64,000 nucleotides of DNA, taken from contig NC_081185.1 in NCBI RefSeq assembly GCF_029867415.1, forward strand, positions 108,234,566-108,298,565, read 5' to 3'. The translations under genes were made by a program, and so were the position numbers. A model generated the notes under the pieces. The model was given only the letters and a program-made list of their open reading frames with translations, made no database searches and was not told where the DNA came from. Every line of letters starts with the position of its first letter. Position 1 is the first letter of the stretch. This DNA is from Vicia villosa. Lineage: Eukaryota; Streptophyta; Magnoliopsida; Fabales; Fabaceae. Of this stretch, positions 35,626-46,882 are shown in pieces.

Positions 35626-38600
35626 TTAATCTTCTTCAGTGTCTTCATCATCCTCATCCATAGAATCATCCTGCTTTTGATCCTCCTCGACAGGGTCGGC
35701 GGCCTGTGTTTCTTCATCGGATATTGATTCACGCTTTGTGTTGACTCTATTATTATCGCCAGTGTCACTACAGCTCTCAGTATCCGAATCAGATGAACCA
35801 ACGTGGCCTTCTCCCTCTCGACCACGGTCATAAGCAGCAACTTCAAATTGCTCTTTCAAATCAGGAGCAACAATGCCAATCATCTCACTTAGTGCTCGGC
35901 GTTCGCTCTTTCTGGCATCAGCAGCATCAGAAGGAGTGTTTGGACTCTCTGCCACCACAATATTTGAATCAAGCAATGCTCCTGAACCTTCATTATTGTC
36001 TCTGCTTCTTGAAGAATCATTTTCCCCATGTGCAGAAGGGGCGGGAGTGCAAGCCCAGCTACCAGGGACTTCAGAAGTTATAAGGTCTTCGGTTCTGATT
36101 AGGAGACATCCAGCTTCTGTACCCTCAATAGTCTTTTGAGTATCTACATGAATATTTGATTGTGAGTGTTGTGAAACTTCACGACAAGGTATTTGATCAT
36201 GCTTCTCTGTTTCCATATCATCATCAATCTTCATAGTGTCGCCTTCTAAAGGACCATCCTTGTTCAAATCAAAATTCCGTCCATTATTTGATGGACTTTC
36301 AGTTTCCAGAATTCGCTCAGTGCCTACACAATCTCCTTCCATTATAGCTGTTGTGCCAACACCATCATCATGAGAACCAAACCCGCCTCTAACACTATGA
36401 TCATGATCAGTACTGGTGAATTCTGCCTCTTGTGTATGTTGTTGGCATGCCTCTTGTGTATTTTGGCATCCTTCACTTCTTATATCACAGTCATGCTTCT
36501 CAGTGACACTTGCTTCGTTGCTTGATGTTTCAATTTGATCTCTGTTAAGCTTCTGAGCAGAAGTAGTAGATCCTGCTTTGGCAGCATTGTTATTGTTGTA
36601 TATGACACCTTCTTTTTCCCTTCCTGATGTTCCACCTTCGACTCCGTCCATATCTACAGAAGTATTATCGTAATTCTCATCATCTTCTAGAGTTCTCTGC
36701 ATGGCCTTCAATTGTTCCTGTTGCTTAGCAAACAATGATTGTATCTCCTCAGTAGTGGAATAAAATGAACGCAGTTGTGTTTCCCTGCATAAATCATTGA
36801 GCTTCAGCTGCAAAATCTAGGAATTTATAATCAACATGAAGATTGCGGAAGGTGTGTGTGTGTGTGTTGCATCACAAACCAAAACAGCACTTTGCACACA
36901 AACAGTACAACACAGCAGCACACTATCCAACATTAACTTGTAAACAGACAGATGGAATCAAAATGCTAACAAAACCCTAGTATACATTGAAGGTTTCAAT
37001 TATTGAATCATAATGCCAAAAACCAAGGAACTGCACTGAAGTAGCTGGCCCAGTGTTCTTTGATATTCTATGCCAGCATGTCCGTGCAGTCTTATATAGG
37101 AAAATTATGTACTCATGTTGATTCAACTAAATATATCTTCCAATTAGAGACACCCATCCCATGATTATAATTTATAACAAATCAAGCCTTACCGAAGCAT
37201 GAGTCTTTCCCTGGCACCTTTTAACCTCCGCCTCTCAAAATCAAGATCTCGCATTGTAGCATTTATCTCAAGCTCAAGAACTGAAACTTTAGCCCATGCC
37301 TCTTCACGAGCTGCCTGCTAACAACAGCAATAAGCATCTAAGTTTTAAATATATAAACTTCACCCAAAAAAATAGGAGCATAAAAGAAAAAGGATAAGAT
37401 AGAAAACAGAATAAAATAAATAATCAGAAGGTCGTGCAACGTGATAAATATAAGAATCTTCATTCTTTGGATCATGAGTACTAGTAAGTTAAAATCATTA
37501 CAATTGTTTCAACAACTTCTGCTGCTATCTCACTGAAATAACATAGCAAGAAACCTGGGTGTAACAAGACATAATTTCTATTAAAGTACCTTAGTATCTA
37601 AACATTTAGTGTTTAATGAAATAAAAACTTCTCATAACTACCTTTTCGCTCTCAAGCTCTTTCCTTAATCTTCTTGTTTCTTGTTCAAGTTCTTCTATTC
37701 TCTGCTCCAAGAAATAGTATTAAATTTCAGTTAAATACCAACTAAAATATGATAAAGCAACATGATATTCAATACAAAATTGTCAGATTACCTTCATTCC
37801 ATTTTCAGTGGTCTGCTTCTCTTGATGTAATTGGGTTTCCAACTGGCGAACCTTATTATCAGAGAAAACCAATTTTTCCCTAGTATCCTCCTACAACAAA
37901 AGATAAATAAAAGGGAAAATCACTGAATGAAGCACATAAAATTTTTGGCCTGCCTCAGGCTAACAGGAGCAAAATCAGAACCATACCAGCTTGGACCTCA
38001 AGGTTTCAACCAGCAAGCACATTTCTCTCTCTGATTCCTAAGAGACATAATAAGAAAGACAGCATGTAAGCTCTTATCAGGAAGCAAACAGATTCTTACT
38101 AATTTAGCAATAGAATTTTCAAACCTTTAGCTTATTTATTGCTTCTTGTAGCTCACTTTCTCTTCTTACGGCAGCATCTGAGAACCGTTTTATTTCCTCT
38201 TGAGCCTCGGACTGCGCTCTATGAACAGCTGCTTTTAGATCAGCTGCAGCCTTTTCTCGTTCTTCCTTTCTCTGAGTCCGCTCTTCATCTAATTGTTCTT
38301 TAAGTTCAACTATATTTACCTTTTGACTGCAAGCAGGAGAGAGACACAATTAACTGCTATAGTCTGAAACATAATTATTACTACTTTTAGAATTATCCAA
38401 CTGAAATAAATAAGGAGAGAACATCCAACCCAAAAGGTATATCCTCCTATGATCATCATATAGTACAAAGAATGACAAATCTAATTTAAGTGTTTCACAA
38501 CTTTGACAAAGATGAGTGAAACTAATTCCAACTTTACCCACATATGTCACTACTCACTTGTACTGCAGACAATCAATCCAAGATAAATGCACCTATAGCT

Positions 38601-41600
38601 GAGTAAACAGGAACTTGTGTGGACACGCAAGTAACTTACCACTGGAGTTACCATCTGTGTGAATATACTAATATCATTGATATTGTCCTTGTCTAGCAGT
38701 AAATGCTTGGTGTGCAAGCTCAGTTAGTTAGAGGTGTGCACTGGATTTGCATACATGCTAAATAGGTTTCTGCCACATCAGAATAACTGTGACACCCTCA
38801 CATTACTCATTCTTTAATTAATATGGGTAATAGAGAATGTAGCAATCAATATTGGATTCAAATATGAGGAATTAGGGATAATAGTGGAGATTAACTAGTA
38901 AGAACAAGGGACATAGTGGAGATTAACTAGTAAGAAAGAGGGCATAATTGGAATTTAATTAAGAATAATGATGGGCATTTTGGGTCATTTTATTCTTCCA
39001 CATATCATTTGCACTCCCTCCAAGATCTTGTGTTGGAAATTCACTTGTTTTTCACCCTTCAATTGCCATCACTTGACATGTGGAGCTCCCATGTTATTTC
39101 TTCTCTTTGCTCTCTTCTTGACTCTTACATCCATAACCAAAATTCTATGTGGGGTAGTCAAGCTCTCTCCCGGAATAACTTTACAGTTCAAGCAGATCTT
39201 CCTATCTGACTTACTAATAAGAAAGAAATATATCTGAGATCATATCACCACACTCGTAGATGTAATAAGATGCTCAAATCTTTTCTCAAAGCAGGTATTA
39301 ACTATAATAAGATCAAAAGCCGACGAAAATTGCAAAATGGATTTACCCTCTGCATTTACTTTCTCAATACCATACCCTCCTCCATGCACGTCCTCAAAAC
39401 CTCTTGCTACGCTCCCTACATGTCCATTTAGATCCCCTCCTGTAAAAATATTCTCAGCTTGGAGTATATTCTAAAATAACCCTTTCAAATCTCCCTTAAA
39501 GTGTTTTGCAAACCCAATGTGTGGTGCATAAGCACTAATAACATTAATGTGTCTTGTTCCACTACAAATTTCTAGGCTATAATTCGATCTCCTATTCTTT
39601 TCACATCCACGATGTCCTTCTTTCACTCCTTTGTTTACGATAATTTCCATTCGATTTCTCGATCTAACTTCGTCGGCGGTGTACCAAAACTTAAAACTCA
39701 AGTTGTGTAATTCTTTCTCCTTTCCACTAGTTCACTTAGTTCTCCATAGGCACGTGACATTGATCTTCCTCCAAACCATGACGTCCACTATTTCCATAGA
39801 ATTTCCAATAAGTGTGCCTATATTCCAAATTGCAAAATGAATGCTACTCTCATGAACTAACTTCTTTATCCAACCCGTTCATGAAAATGTAAAATCCTTC
39901 CTTGTTTTTCAAGGCATGAACTAACTTCTTTACCCAAACCCGTCCATGAAAATGTGGAACCCTTCCTTGTTTTTCAAGGCATCCAGACGGCGATGCAGCG
40001 GCACTTGCTCTTTTGACATTGTACTCGAGCAATCCAGCGCACTGCTCTCGGGCAACGACTTGGCATTCACATTATTACGTAATTGATCCATGTCATAGAG
40101 ACTTGACAAAGTTTTACGTTGGTTGTCGACTACGTAACATGATTCTCTCCTTTTATTCAAGTTTGGGACAAGTTATCTCTACATTACCTAAATCAAGTAT
40201 TGAAAAGGTGAGGTTAAGCCATAATAATTATATAAACCATACCTACTTATAAGTTCATTTGATTCAGCACATGACTGCATAGAAGAACTAAGTCTTTCAT
40301 TAAGGTCTTCAAGAGCATGTTTTTGTTCCGCGAATGCTTTGTTGACATCTCCTAGTTCCTTTAGTTTGAGATCCACTGTTTGCTGTAAACCTTCTATTCG
40401 ATCAAGGTAACATTTTGTGACAGACTCTTTGGTGGATTTTAATTCCTACATATTGGATCATAACTTAGTTAAAACATTGCATATAATTATTATTTAAGAA
40501 GAAATGGGGTTCAAAAAATGAAATGAAGCTGTATGAGAAGTATTAAGTTTGAATTTTTTTTTTTTGACAGACTCGGGTAACGTTGGGTGCAGATCCTGTA
40601 AATTCAAATGATAACATACATTTTCATGACGCTCTACAGCTGCACGATTGTCGCTACGCAATGTATCAATTATAACCACCTGACTCTCCAATTGCTTTCT
40701 CAATTCCTGTTAAAAGACTCAAGATAAATGGACATAATTAGAGGAAAAACATATTTAAAAACAATTAATACTGCAATCCTTCTAGTCAACACACCGAGTT
40801 AGATCTTTGAAGGCTTCGAAAATCATCAAGAGATATAGGACCCTCAGGAGCACCAATGCCCAAACCTTTCAATCTCTTGTTTTCAGACACAAAATCCTCT
40901 ACACATTCAAGAAAAAAGAAGCAATGAGAGGAAAAACCATAATAAAATGAAGTAAAAGCAAATATCAGTATCAATATAAATATACTGTATATCATGATTG
41001 TCAATATCAGAGATACACTTGTGTAAGCTGTAACCCTTAACTAATTCTGTTGAGTTAGTTAAAGTGCTGGGTAGTTATTCTGTTATAGTTCAGTAACTGT
41101 TGATTATTTGAAGTTAGTACTCTCTAAGGTTTCCTAAGCTATCTATTTGAAGTTAGTTTTGTCTCTGATTTTATGTTCTCTTTACAATTCTTCCCACAGA
41201 AGAATTGTAATAATCAGTATATGACTTAAATTGCAAAATTAGCTGTCCAGTGTATAAAAAGCTTGAATCTGAGTTACAAGTATACACCAGAGTAAAATGA
41301 AGGGATGATTAATTTTAGTACTTATTTATGCTTTTCAACATAACATATACCTGCTTTTCGTTTAGAAACTGCATTGTCTGGCACTGGATTTGAAAGATGC
41401 ACCTCTCGATATACAAAAGCAAATGCAGTTTCTGCAAAATAAGACACATAATTCGGAAAAAAATAAACATGTAACCATACTGCTTGAAAATATACTATGC
41501 ACATAAGGGAACAAATACTCGACAAGCAAATCATCAGTATTTTACTAAAAACATACAGTACCTGTCCAAATTTAGAAAACAAATAATTTGCAGAAGCAAA

Positions 41601-43903
41601 ATTAAATAAACTAAAAATTGAAGTATGATAAAAACCAAATAAAATTGAATATAGAGAACAATATTTTGTTCATTCTTACAAATAACAATGAAATTATAAA
41701 AAGAGAGAATAGATGAACAGATACAAGAATGTTAACTTTTCTGATGCCAATTTGCAACAAAATGGTAGTCAAACTCTATAACCGTATAACGGGCACATAT
41801 ATGATATGAAAAAAGTAAGGCAAAGTTTAAAAAATATAACACATGCGGCTTCAAAGTAACTCATCAAATCTGTATATATGAATTTAAAAACACATATCTT
41901 AAGTTGAGAGAATGAATATTTTAAAGTTAGTCGGAGTCCTTGTAGATATAATAAAATGATATCATTGATCTAATTTTTAGGATATTCCTATCTATGCATC
42001 AGTAAAAAAGTTCAAAAAGTAAAACTTAAAAATTGCTAAACATAACTAGAAGTATTAGAAGAATTTGTGAAATGACCACCAATACAATTAAAATTTCTGA
42101 CACAAACATAACATGGTAATTCCTTGACCGAAATACGGAATTTCACAAATCTTAACGATATTTTTTCATATTTATGCTCTTTGCGGTTAAAGGAAGTTGA
42201 ATGAGCACATATAGGGAGTGGGGAATTAGTGATCAGAACTACATCACTGACAAGTAAAATAGAAAAAATCTACAAATTCTACCGCTAAAGTGAGAAAAGG
42301 TCGAATAATAATAGGGAATAAAATAAATAAAAGCTATCGGGATATTACCATGCTGAGGAGGAGCAGCAAATGATATAATATCCCCATGGCAGACTTTGAC
42401 AGCAGCACCACTCTTTTTCAACTTCTCCCAGTTAAGGTAAGTACCATTTGTGCTGAAAAAGGCTTTACAAAAGTTAGAATATAAGGAGAATAAAAAAAGA
42501 TCTTTTCATCGGAAAGGTAGGGAAAGCAAAGCTCTATAACAAAGCCACAACCTCGTATCTTTCAAGAATATTGAAGTGGTATTCTCCATATTTTCATTAG
42601 TAACCTTGGTCCTGTATATTTTGCAATGATTTGCACTAACAGAATTTGAATCAATCTGGAAACGCACATTTTCTACCAACCGTCCAAAGCAGTGCTCATC
42701 AGCAGTCAATAAGATATTGATTCCCTGATTAATTGAAAAGGCAATGAACTATTAAACAAAAAATGAAAAATGAAATAAAGCGCCTCTTTAGCCACAGATA
42801 GCAAAAACAGCTAGGACAAGTAAACTCCACCATAACTTTCTTCCATAGAAGCCCATAGATGTATACAACACAAATACAAAACGACTTGCAGGCCCATTTA
42901 CTTTGTGAAAACACTTCCTGCTTTCATTACATTTTTTCCTTATTTAAATACAAAAGTGTCATCTTGTTTTCATTCTGTTTCTGGTACTAATAATTGAAAA
43001 CAGAAAAACAAATTGTAAAGAAAGTGGCAGTGTCTTTAATAAAAGTGTAAACAAAGTTAACAACGACCCTTAGAATTTAATACTCCCTCCATTTTTTTTA
43101 TAAGTCGCTTTTGGAGAAAAGATTTGTACCAAAATATAAGTCGTTTTGCAATACTAAGGAATTATTAGTGTTATTTTTCCTATTATACCCTTAAGTATTT
43201 ATTACTCTCTCTTCTTTCAATTATTTAAAATCATATTTCTCATACAGTTAATGAAAAACAATTTTATAAAATCCTTCAAAATTTCTCTTTTCCATACAAC
43301 AAAGATTACATTTCTTAATCCGTGTGAAAAGTCCAAACTATTTATAATAAAAAACAGAGGGAGTAAACTGTAATGACATTCAAACACCAATTTCTTCCCT
43401 ACAAGCGGAACTTGGTTAACAAGGTGTAAAAAATGTGGATAACTCAGTTCAGCTAACCGTAATTGCATTCAATTCACAGTGAAAATTGTGGTCAATTCAA
43501 CTACATCATTAACAACAACGTCACAACTATCAACATTAACTAAATTAACCATATACTCAGCTGAATTAATCACAACTGAAGTAACCTAATTTCGACTTCA
43601 ATTGACTGATAGTTCTTAGGTTTGTAATGAAAAAATGATAAAAATGGAAAAGAAGTAATGCAACGGAAAATTGGGGGAAATGAAGGTTACCTGATGCCTT
43701 TTACGGGCATTGTTAGAGATGGCGGTGAGAACACCCCAAACGTTGGGATCTGAGTTGTGAAGAAGTTGAGAAGCGAAATTGGAGGCAACAGATACAATGC
43801 GGTCTTTAGCTCCCAAAATCGACGGTGGATTTTGTGGCTTGTTAGGAGAATTGCCGTTGCTTATCGGGGTTCCTCCGTGGGGTTTCTCCTCCTCCATCGC
43901 CAT
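35626..43903 (-). CDS. FHA-domain coiled-coil protein (SMAD/FHA family)
   Basis: Thirteen exons on the minus strand, all with in-phase GT/AG borders: 43903-43691, 42724-42552, 42452-42349, 41431-41351, 40898-40795, 40706-40620, 40445-40243, 38326-38125, 38037-37987, 37890-37792, 37701-37642, 37317-37193, 36784-35626; 2661 bases, 886 residues. Start ATG 43903 (MAMEEEKPHGG). Residues about 72-170 form a forkhead-associated domain with FGR, SANHC and STNGTYLNW, the residues that bind phosphothreonine. Residues about 200-520 are heptad-rich coiled coil (LDEERTQRKEEREK, ELEQETRRLRKELESEK). The last 390 residues are polar and acidic, ending DEDDEDTEED. This arrangement matches a plant family of uncharacterised FHA proteins (Arabidopsis At2g45460 type). 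A nuclear phospho-dependent scaffold is inferred. The 5' UTR is CT-repeat rich. Confidence 0.85.
38965..40170 (-). pseudogene. LINE (RTE-like) endonuclease remnant in intron 7 of the FHA gene
   Basis: On the minus strand the translation contains IWNIGTLIGNSMEIVDVM, NVISAYAPHIGFAKHFKG, FTGGDLNGHVGS, GKSILQFSSAFDLIIVNTC, CLNCKVIPGESLTT and LVMDVRVKKRAKRR. This is the order of the endonuclease/exonuclease/phosphatase domain of plant LINE-like proteins (often called craniofacial development protein 2-like). Stops and substitutions break it. Its upstream part has a tandem duplication of about 65 bp (39851-39915 and 39916-39981). No reverse transcriptase follows. It has the same orientation as the host gene. 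Confidence 0.75.
43083..43363. mobile_element. Stowaway MITE in intron 1 of the FHA gene
   Basis: The ends CTCCCTCCATTTTTT and, on the complement of the right end, CTCCCTCTGTTTTTT form inverted repeats. TA lies on both sides (43081-43082 and 43364-43365). The length of 281 bp and AT-rich interior fit the Tc1/mariner-derived Stowaway group. Confidence 0.88.
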
Positions 43904-43915
43904 ATCACAGTCACC

Positions 43916-43916
<1 letters not shown>

Positions 43917-43951
<35 letters not shown>

Positions 43952-43954
43952 GAA
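43917..43954. repeat. GA/CT microsatellite in the FHA gene leader
   Basis: About 17 GA units with one interruption, starting 14 bp upstream of the ATG. On the gene strand it is a CT-rich 5' UTR tract, common in plant leaders. Confidence 0.8.
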
Positions 43955-44316
43955 TTCGCGGGAAATGAAAACCCTAAGTACCGAATTCGCGGGAGTTTTT
44001 TTTTATTTTTATATTGGATGAGAAAAGATAGTGAACTATGAAGTGTCAACTGTGAATCTGAGTGAGCCCTGATTTACGCTAGCTAGTAGTACAGCTTGCC
44101 TCGGAAGACTCGCAAACTTCCTTCTTTCTCTTTATTTTTCTTTTATGGTTTGTTGAAATTAAAATTAAATTAAACTAATTATTGAAATAAAAGATGAAAT
44201 TTGTTGAGTTAATCTAAATTATAAGATTATCATGCATATATTCGCTTCTTACACTATTTCTCATTCTATCACTGAACTTCTACTATTGTATAAGAAGTGT
44301 TTGCTCTATTGCAATG
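43955..44316 (-). promoter_or_regulatory. probable promoter region of the FHA gene
   Basis: About 360 bp between the gene's leader and the transposon target duplication at 44317. No clear TATA box was found, so the core promoter is not assigned. The transposon insertion lies about 0.4 kb upstream of the start codon. Confidence 0.4.
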
Positions 44317-44385
44317 AAAAACAAGAAAATTTCTTTAGCCACCTCCCTATGGGGGTCACCCCCAGCGAAAATCCCAAAATACCCC

Positions 44386-44520
44386 TGCTTCGGAAGTTCA
44401 TTTTCGAAAGCGTCTTTTTTTTGAAAAAATTGACTTATTTCGGAAGTTCATTTCCGAAAACATTATTTCGGAAGTTCACTTCCGAAAACATTATTTCGGA
44501 AGTTCACTTCCGAAATACTG
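44386..44520. repeat. subterminal palindromes, left end of transposon copy 2
   Basis: One degenerate copy at about 44388, then three close copies of TTTCGGAAGTTCAnTTCCGA from 44439 with a spacing of about 28 bp ('aacatta' between copies). Confidence 0.85.
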
Positions 44521-44869
44521 CGATTTCTGCAGATTTATCAAAACACTCCCCCTCCCCCAATCATTTACCCTAAATCAAAACAAAAAGTGGCAAAGGCGAA
44601 AATTTGTGCAAACAGAATTCCAAAGCTGCATCAAGGCTCCAATCACACTGCTAAACAACATTCAAAAGCCCTCAATCCTAACACTTTGTAAGTTTTGAAA
44701 TTTTTAGATCTATTATTCAAATGCATGTTATTTAGGGTTTTAATTGCATAAATGATATATGGTTAGGTTGTTAGTAGTATTTAGGTTGTTTAGAAGCATT
44801 TTGATTTGGTTTGAAGTTTGGTTTAGGGGTCTGCCATGGAAGTTGCAGAAAACTCCATCGCAGGGGTGT

Positions 44870-44931
44870 TTCGGAAGTTCATTTCCGAAAACACCTCCAT
44901 CCCAGTTTTCGGAAATGAACTTCCGAAATGT
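44870..44931. repeat. internal palindrome pair in transposon copy 2
   Basis: TTTCGGAAGTTCATTTCCGA and TTTCGGAAATGAACTTCCGA are arranged as reverse complements of each other around 'acacctccatcccag'. The pair overlaps what would be the 5' leader of the small gene at 45003. Confidence 0.75.
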
Positions 44932-45002
44932 ATCAGAAGTTCAAATTTTTTTGTTTTTTATTTTGTCTCGCATATTAATCGATTTCAATTGTTTACAGGA
45001 AC

Positions 45003-45418
45003 ATGTCAGACAATCAACCAGCACGCAGGACTGCGTCTTCTAGAGAGGGTAGGGAGTGTCCGTTTTAATTTGCAAGTACTTTATTCTTAACGCCTTTGTT
45101 TATTGTGCCTGTTTCTTTGAAGTTTGTGTCCCTTTCTTCTTTTATAAAAGGAGGTCTCATGGACCTTTCTTTCTTCATTTTTACGCAGGAATGAGTGGCG
45201 CTAAGGGAAGAAAGGGTTCTTCAAAGAAGGAGGTGAAGGAGGTGAAGGAGAAGAAGAAGGTTTTGACTGGTTCTGCTTCTCGTCCCCTGGGGGTCCATGG
45301 CTCGGACGTGCAGACTCAGTCTTCAGGCGTGATCAACGTTGATGGTTCTGATACTGAGTGGAATGAGGATTGGTATAATTATCTTCATTCGGAGGAGTTC
45401 GCTCGTCGGGAAGAATAA
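45003..45418 (+). CDS. small two-exon protein of unknown function, inside transposon copy 2
   Basis: Exon 45003-45048 (MSDNQPARRTASSREG) joins exon 45189-45418 through a GTAGGG donor and a CGCAG acceptor. The split Gly codon (G+GA) is restored and gives 91 residues. An acceptor-like TTTACAG at 44992-44998 just before the ATG suggests an intron in the leader. The protein is basic and lysine-rich in the middle (GRKGSSKKEVKEVKEKKK) and acidic at the end (NVDGSDTEWNEDWYNYLHSE, then EFARREE). It is not recognised. It could be the element's own gene or another captured piece. Confidence in the splicing is moderate; in function, none. Confidence 0.5.
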
Positions 45419-46039
45419 CGTGTTTTTATTTTGTTTGATGTGTATTTTGTAACGCTCGTCGGGCAGAATAACGTGTTTTTGTTTTGTTTGACGTGTTTTG
45501 TTTTGTTTTGTTCTGATTTCGAATTGTATCGCACAGTGTTTTTGTATTGGATTTATCATCTTAGTTTTTGGATTGTTCTGATTTCAATATGTAGATTCTT
45601 GGATTTCATCGCCGCGAACACTATCCATCTTCTGGATTATAAACATAGAACTTTGACTTTTCCAGCGCACCCCTTTGTTTGATTTTTTTGTAATGACGTC
45701 CCCTGATCAGGTAAGAAATGTGGACACATGTGCCTACGTAAGCCTTCTAAGACGGTTACCTTCTAAGAAATGTGGTAACACTTTCCTACTTAAAAGCCTA
45801 CGTAACAAAAATTGGGAAGCTCCACAGCCACGCCCTTTTTAAAAGAATAAAAAACCTTTTGAAATTTCGAAGTTCCCTTTTCCTTCTCCCCACCACTCTC
45901 AGACGGTTAACTTCTAAAACACTTTCCTATTTAAAAGCTTCTCACCCATTTTTCTTTCAAAATATCCCAAATCATTTTCGATCCTAAGTCTTCTTCTTTG
46001 CTTTAACGTTTTCTATCTCTTGTTACTGCTTTCATCACA

Positions 46040-46491
46040 ATGTCTCGCCGCGGTGGAGGAAATCATCCCGAAAATCGCCGGAGTCAACCATCTCCTGCAC
46101 ATTCTCAACAATTATCCATCAATGCTGCAGGATCAGGCCGTGGTGGTGGTGGTCGTGGCTCTCGCGGTGGACGTACCTCCAATCCTTCTTCCTCCGGACA
46201 TCCACCTCCTTCGTCATATGCTCCGGCCCCGGTTACCTCTCCTCCGTCTGTTGTTGCAGCTCCGGTTGTTCGTCCATCTGTTTCAGCGCCGTTTGTTCCA
46301 TCTGTCGTAGCGCCGGTTGCTTCCTTGAGTTCGGCTCTGATCTCCATCAAGAGCCCGACTGCCGAAGTTAAACAGAAGGCTACTCTAGAGTCGGCTCCGT
46401 CGTCTCAGAAGGAAAATTGGGAAGGAAAATTCAAGTTCGTGCTAATCATTTTCAGTTGCGAGTGGCTGATAAGGATCTACACCACTATGAT
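46040..46491 (+). pseudogene. captured 5' end of an Argonaute gene (AGO1/5-clade-like)
   Basis: ATG 46040 opens MSRRGGGNHPENRRSQPSP, then a Gly/Arg-rich segment (GRGGGGRGSRGGR) and a Pro/Val/Ser-rich linker, like the disordered N-terminus of plant Argonautes. About 46400 the homology shifts by one frame: GKLGRKIQVRANHFQLRVAD, followed by KDLHHYD, which is the start of the conserved ArgoN domain. The coding match ends at GAT|GTAAGTAT (46491/46492), a perfect splice donor that could also be read on as VSI before a stop. A probable acceptor TTTCTAG is at 46567, followed by unrelated sequence. Because of the frameshift and loss of PAZ, MID and PIWI, no Argonaute activity is possible. The upstream 300 bp may be captured promoter and leader. 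Confidence 0.8.
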
Positions 46492-46669
46492 GTAAGTATA
46501 GTTTGCTCATAAGTTTTTTGTTGTTGTTTATTATGTTGCTAAGTTACAATGTGGTATGGATTTCTAGAGGACCAGGACTTTCTAACCTGTTGCAGCGTCT
46601 CCTCCATCGTCTTCATCCGATTAAATAAAGCGAATCGTTCTTGTTTGTTATTTTTCTTCTGTCCAGACC

Positions 46670-46882
46670 TTTTTTCGGAAGTGCACTTCCGAATTCCTCC
46701 AAGGGGGTGAGTTCGGAGATGAACTTCCGAAACACCACATTTTCTGAAAATGTAACTTTATTTCGGAGATGCATCTCCGAAATCAATATTTTATATTAAA
46801 AAAAACACGTTTTCGGAAGTTCATTTCCGAAAACACCTTTTTTTCAAAAAAAAGTACCTTTTCGGAAATGAACTTCCGAAAC
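46670..46882. repeat. subterminal palindromes, right end of transposon copy 2
   Basis: Five copies near 46673, 46710, 46760, 46810 and 46859, spaced about 37-50 bp, alternating between GGAAGTT/GGAAATG and GGAGATG arms. Confidence 0.85.

Noticed and set aside
35793..36139. Plus-strand open frames opposite the last FHA exon
   Set aside because: They are shadows of a long real exon on the minus strand.
45056..45190. Upstream extension of the small transposon gene as a single open frame (120 codons)
   Set aside because: The segment before 45189 is hydrophobic and intron-like. The spliced model from ATG 45003 keeps phase and has GT/AG borders.
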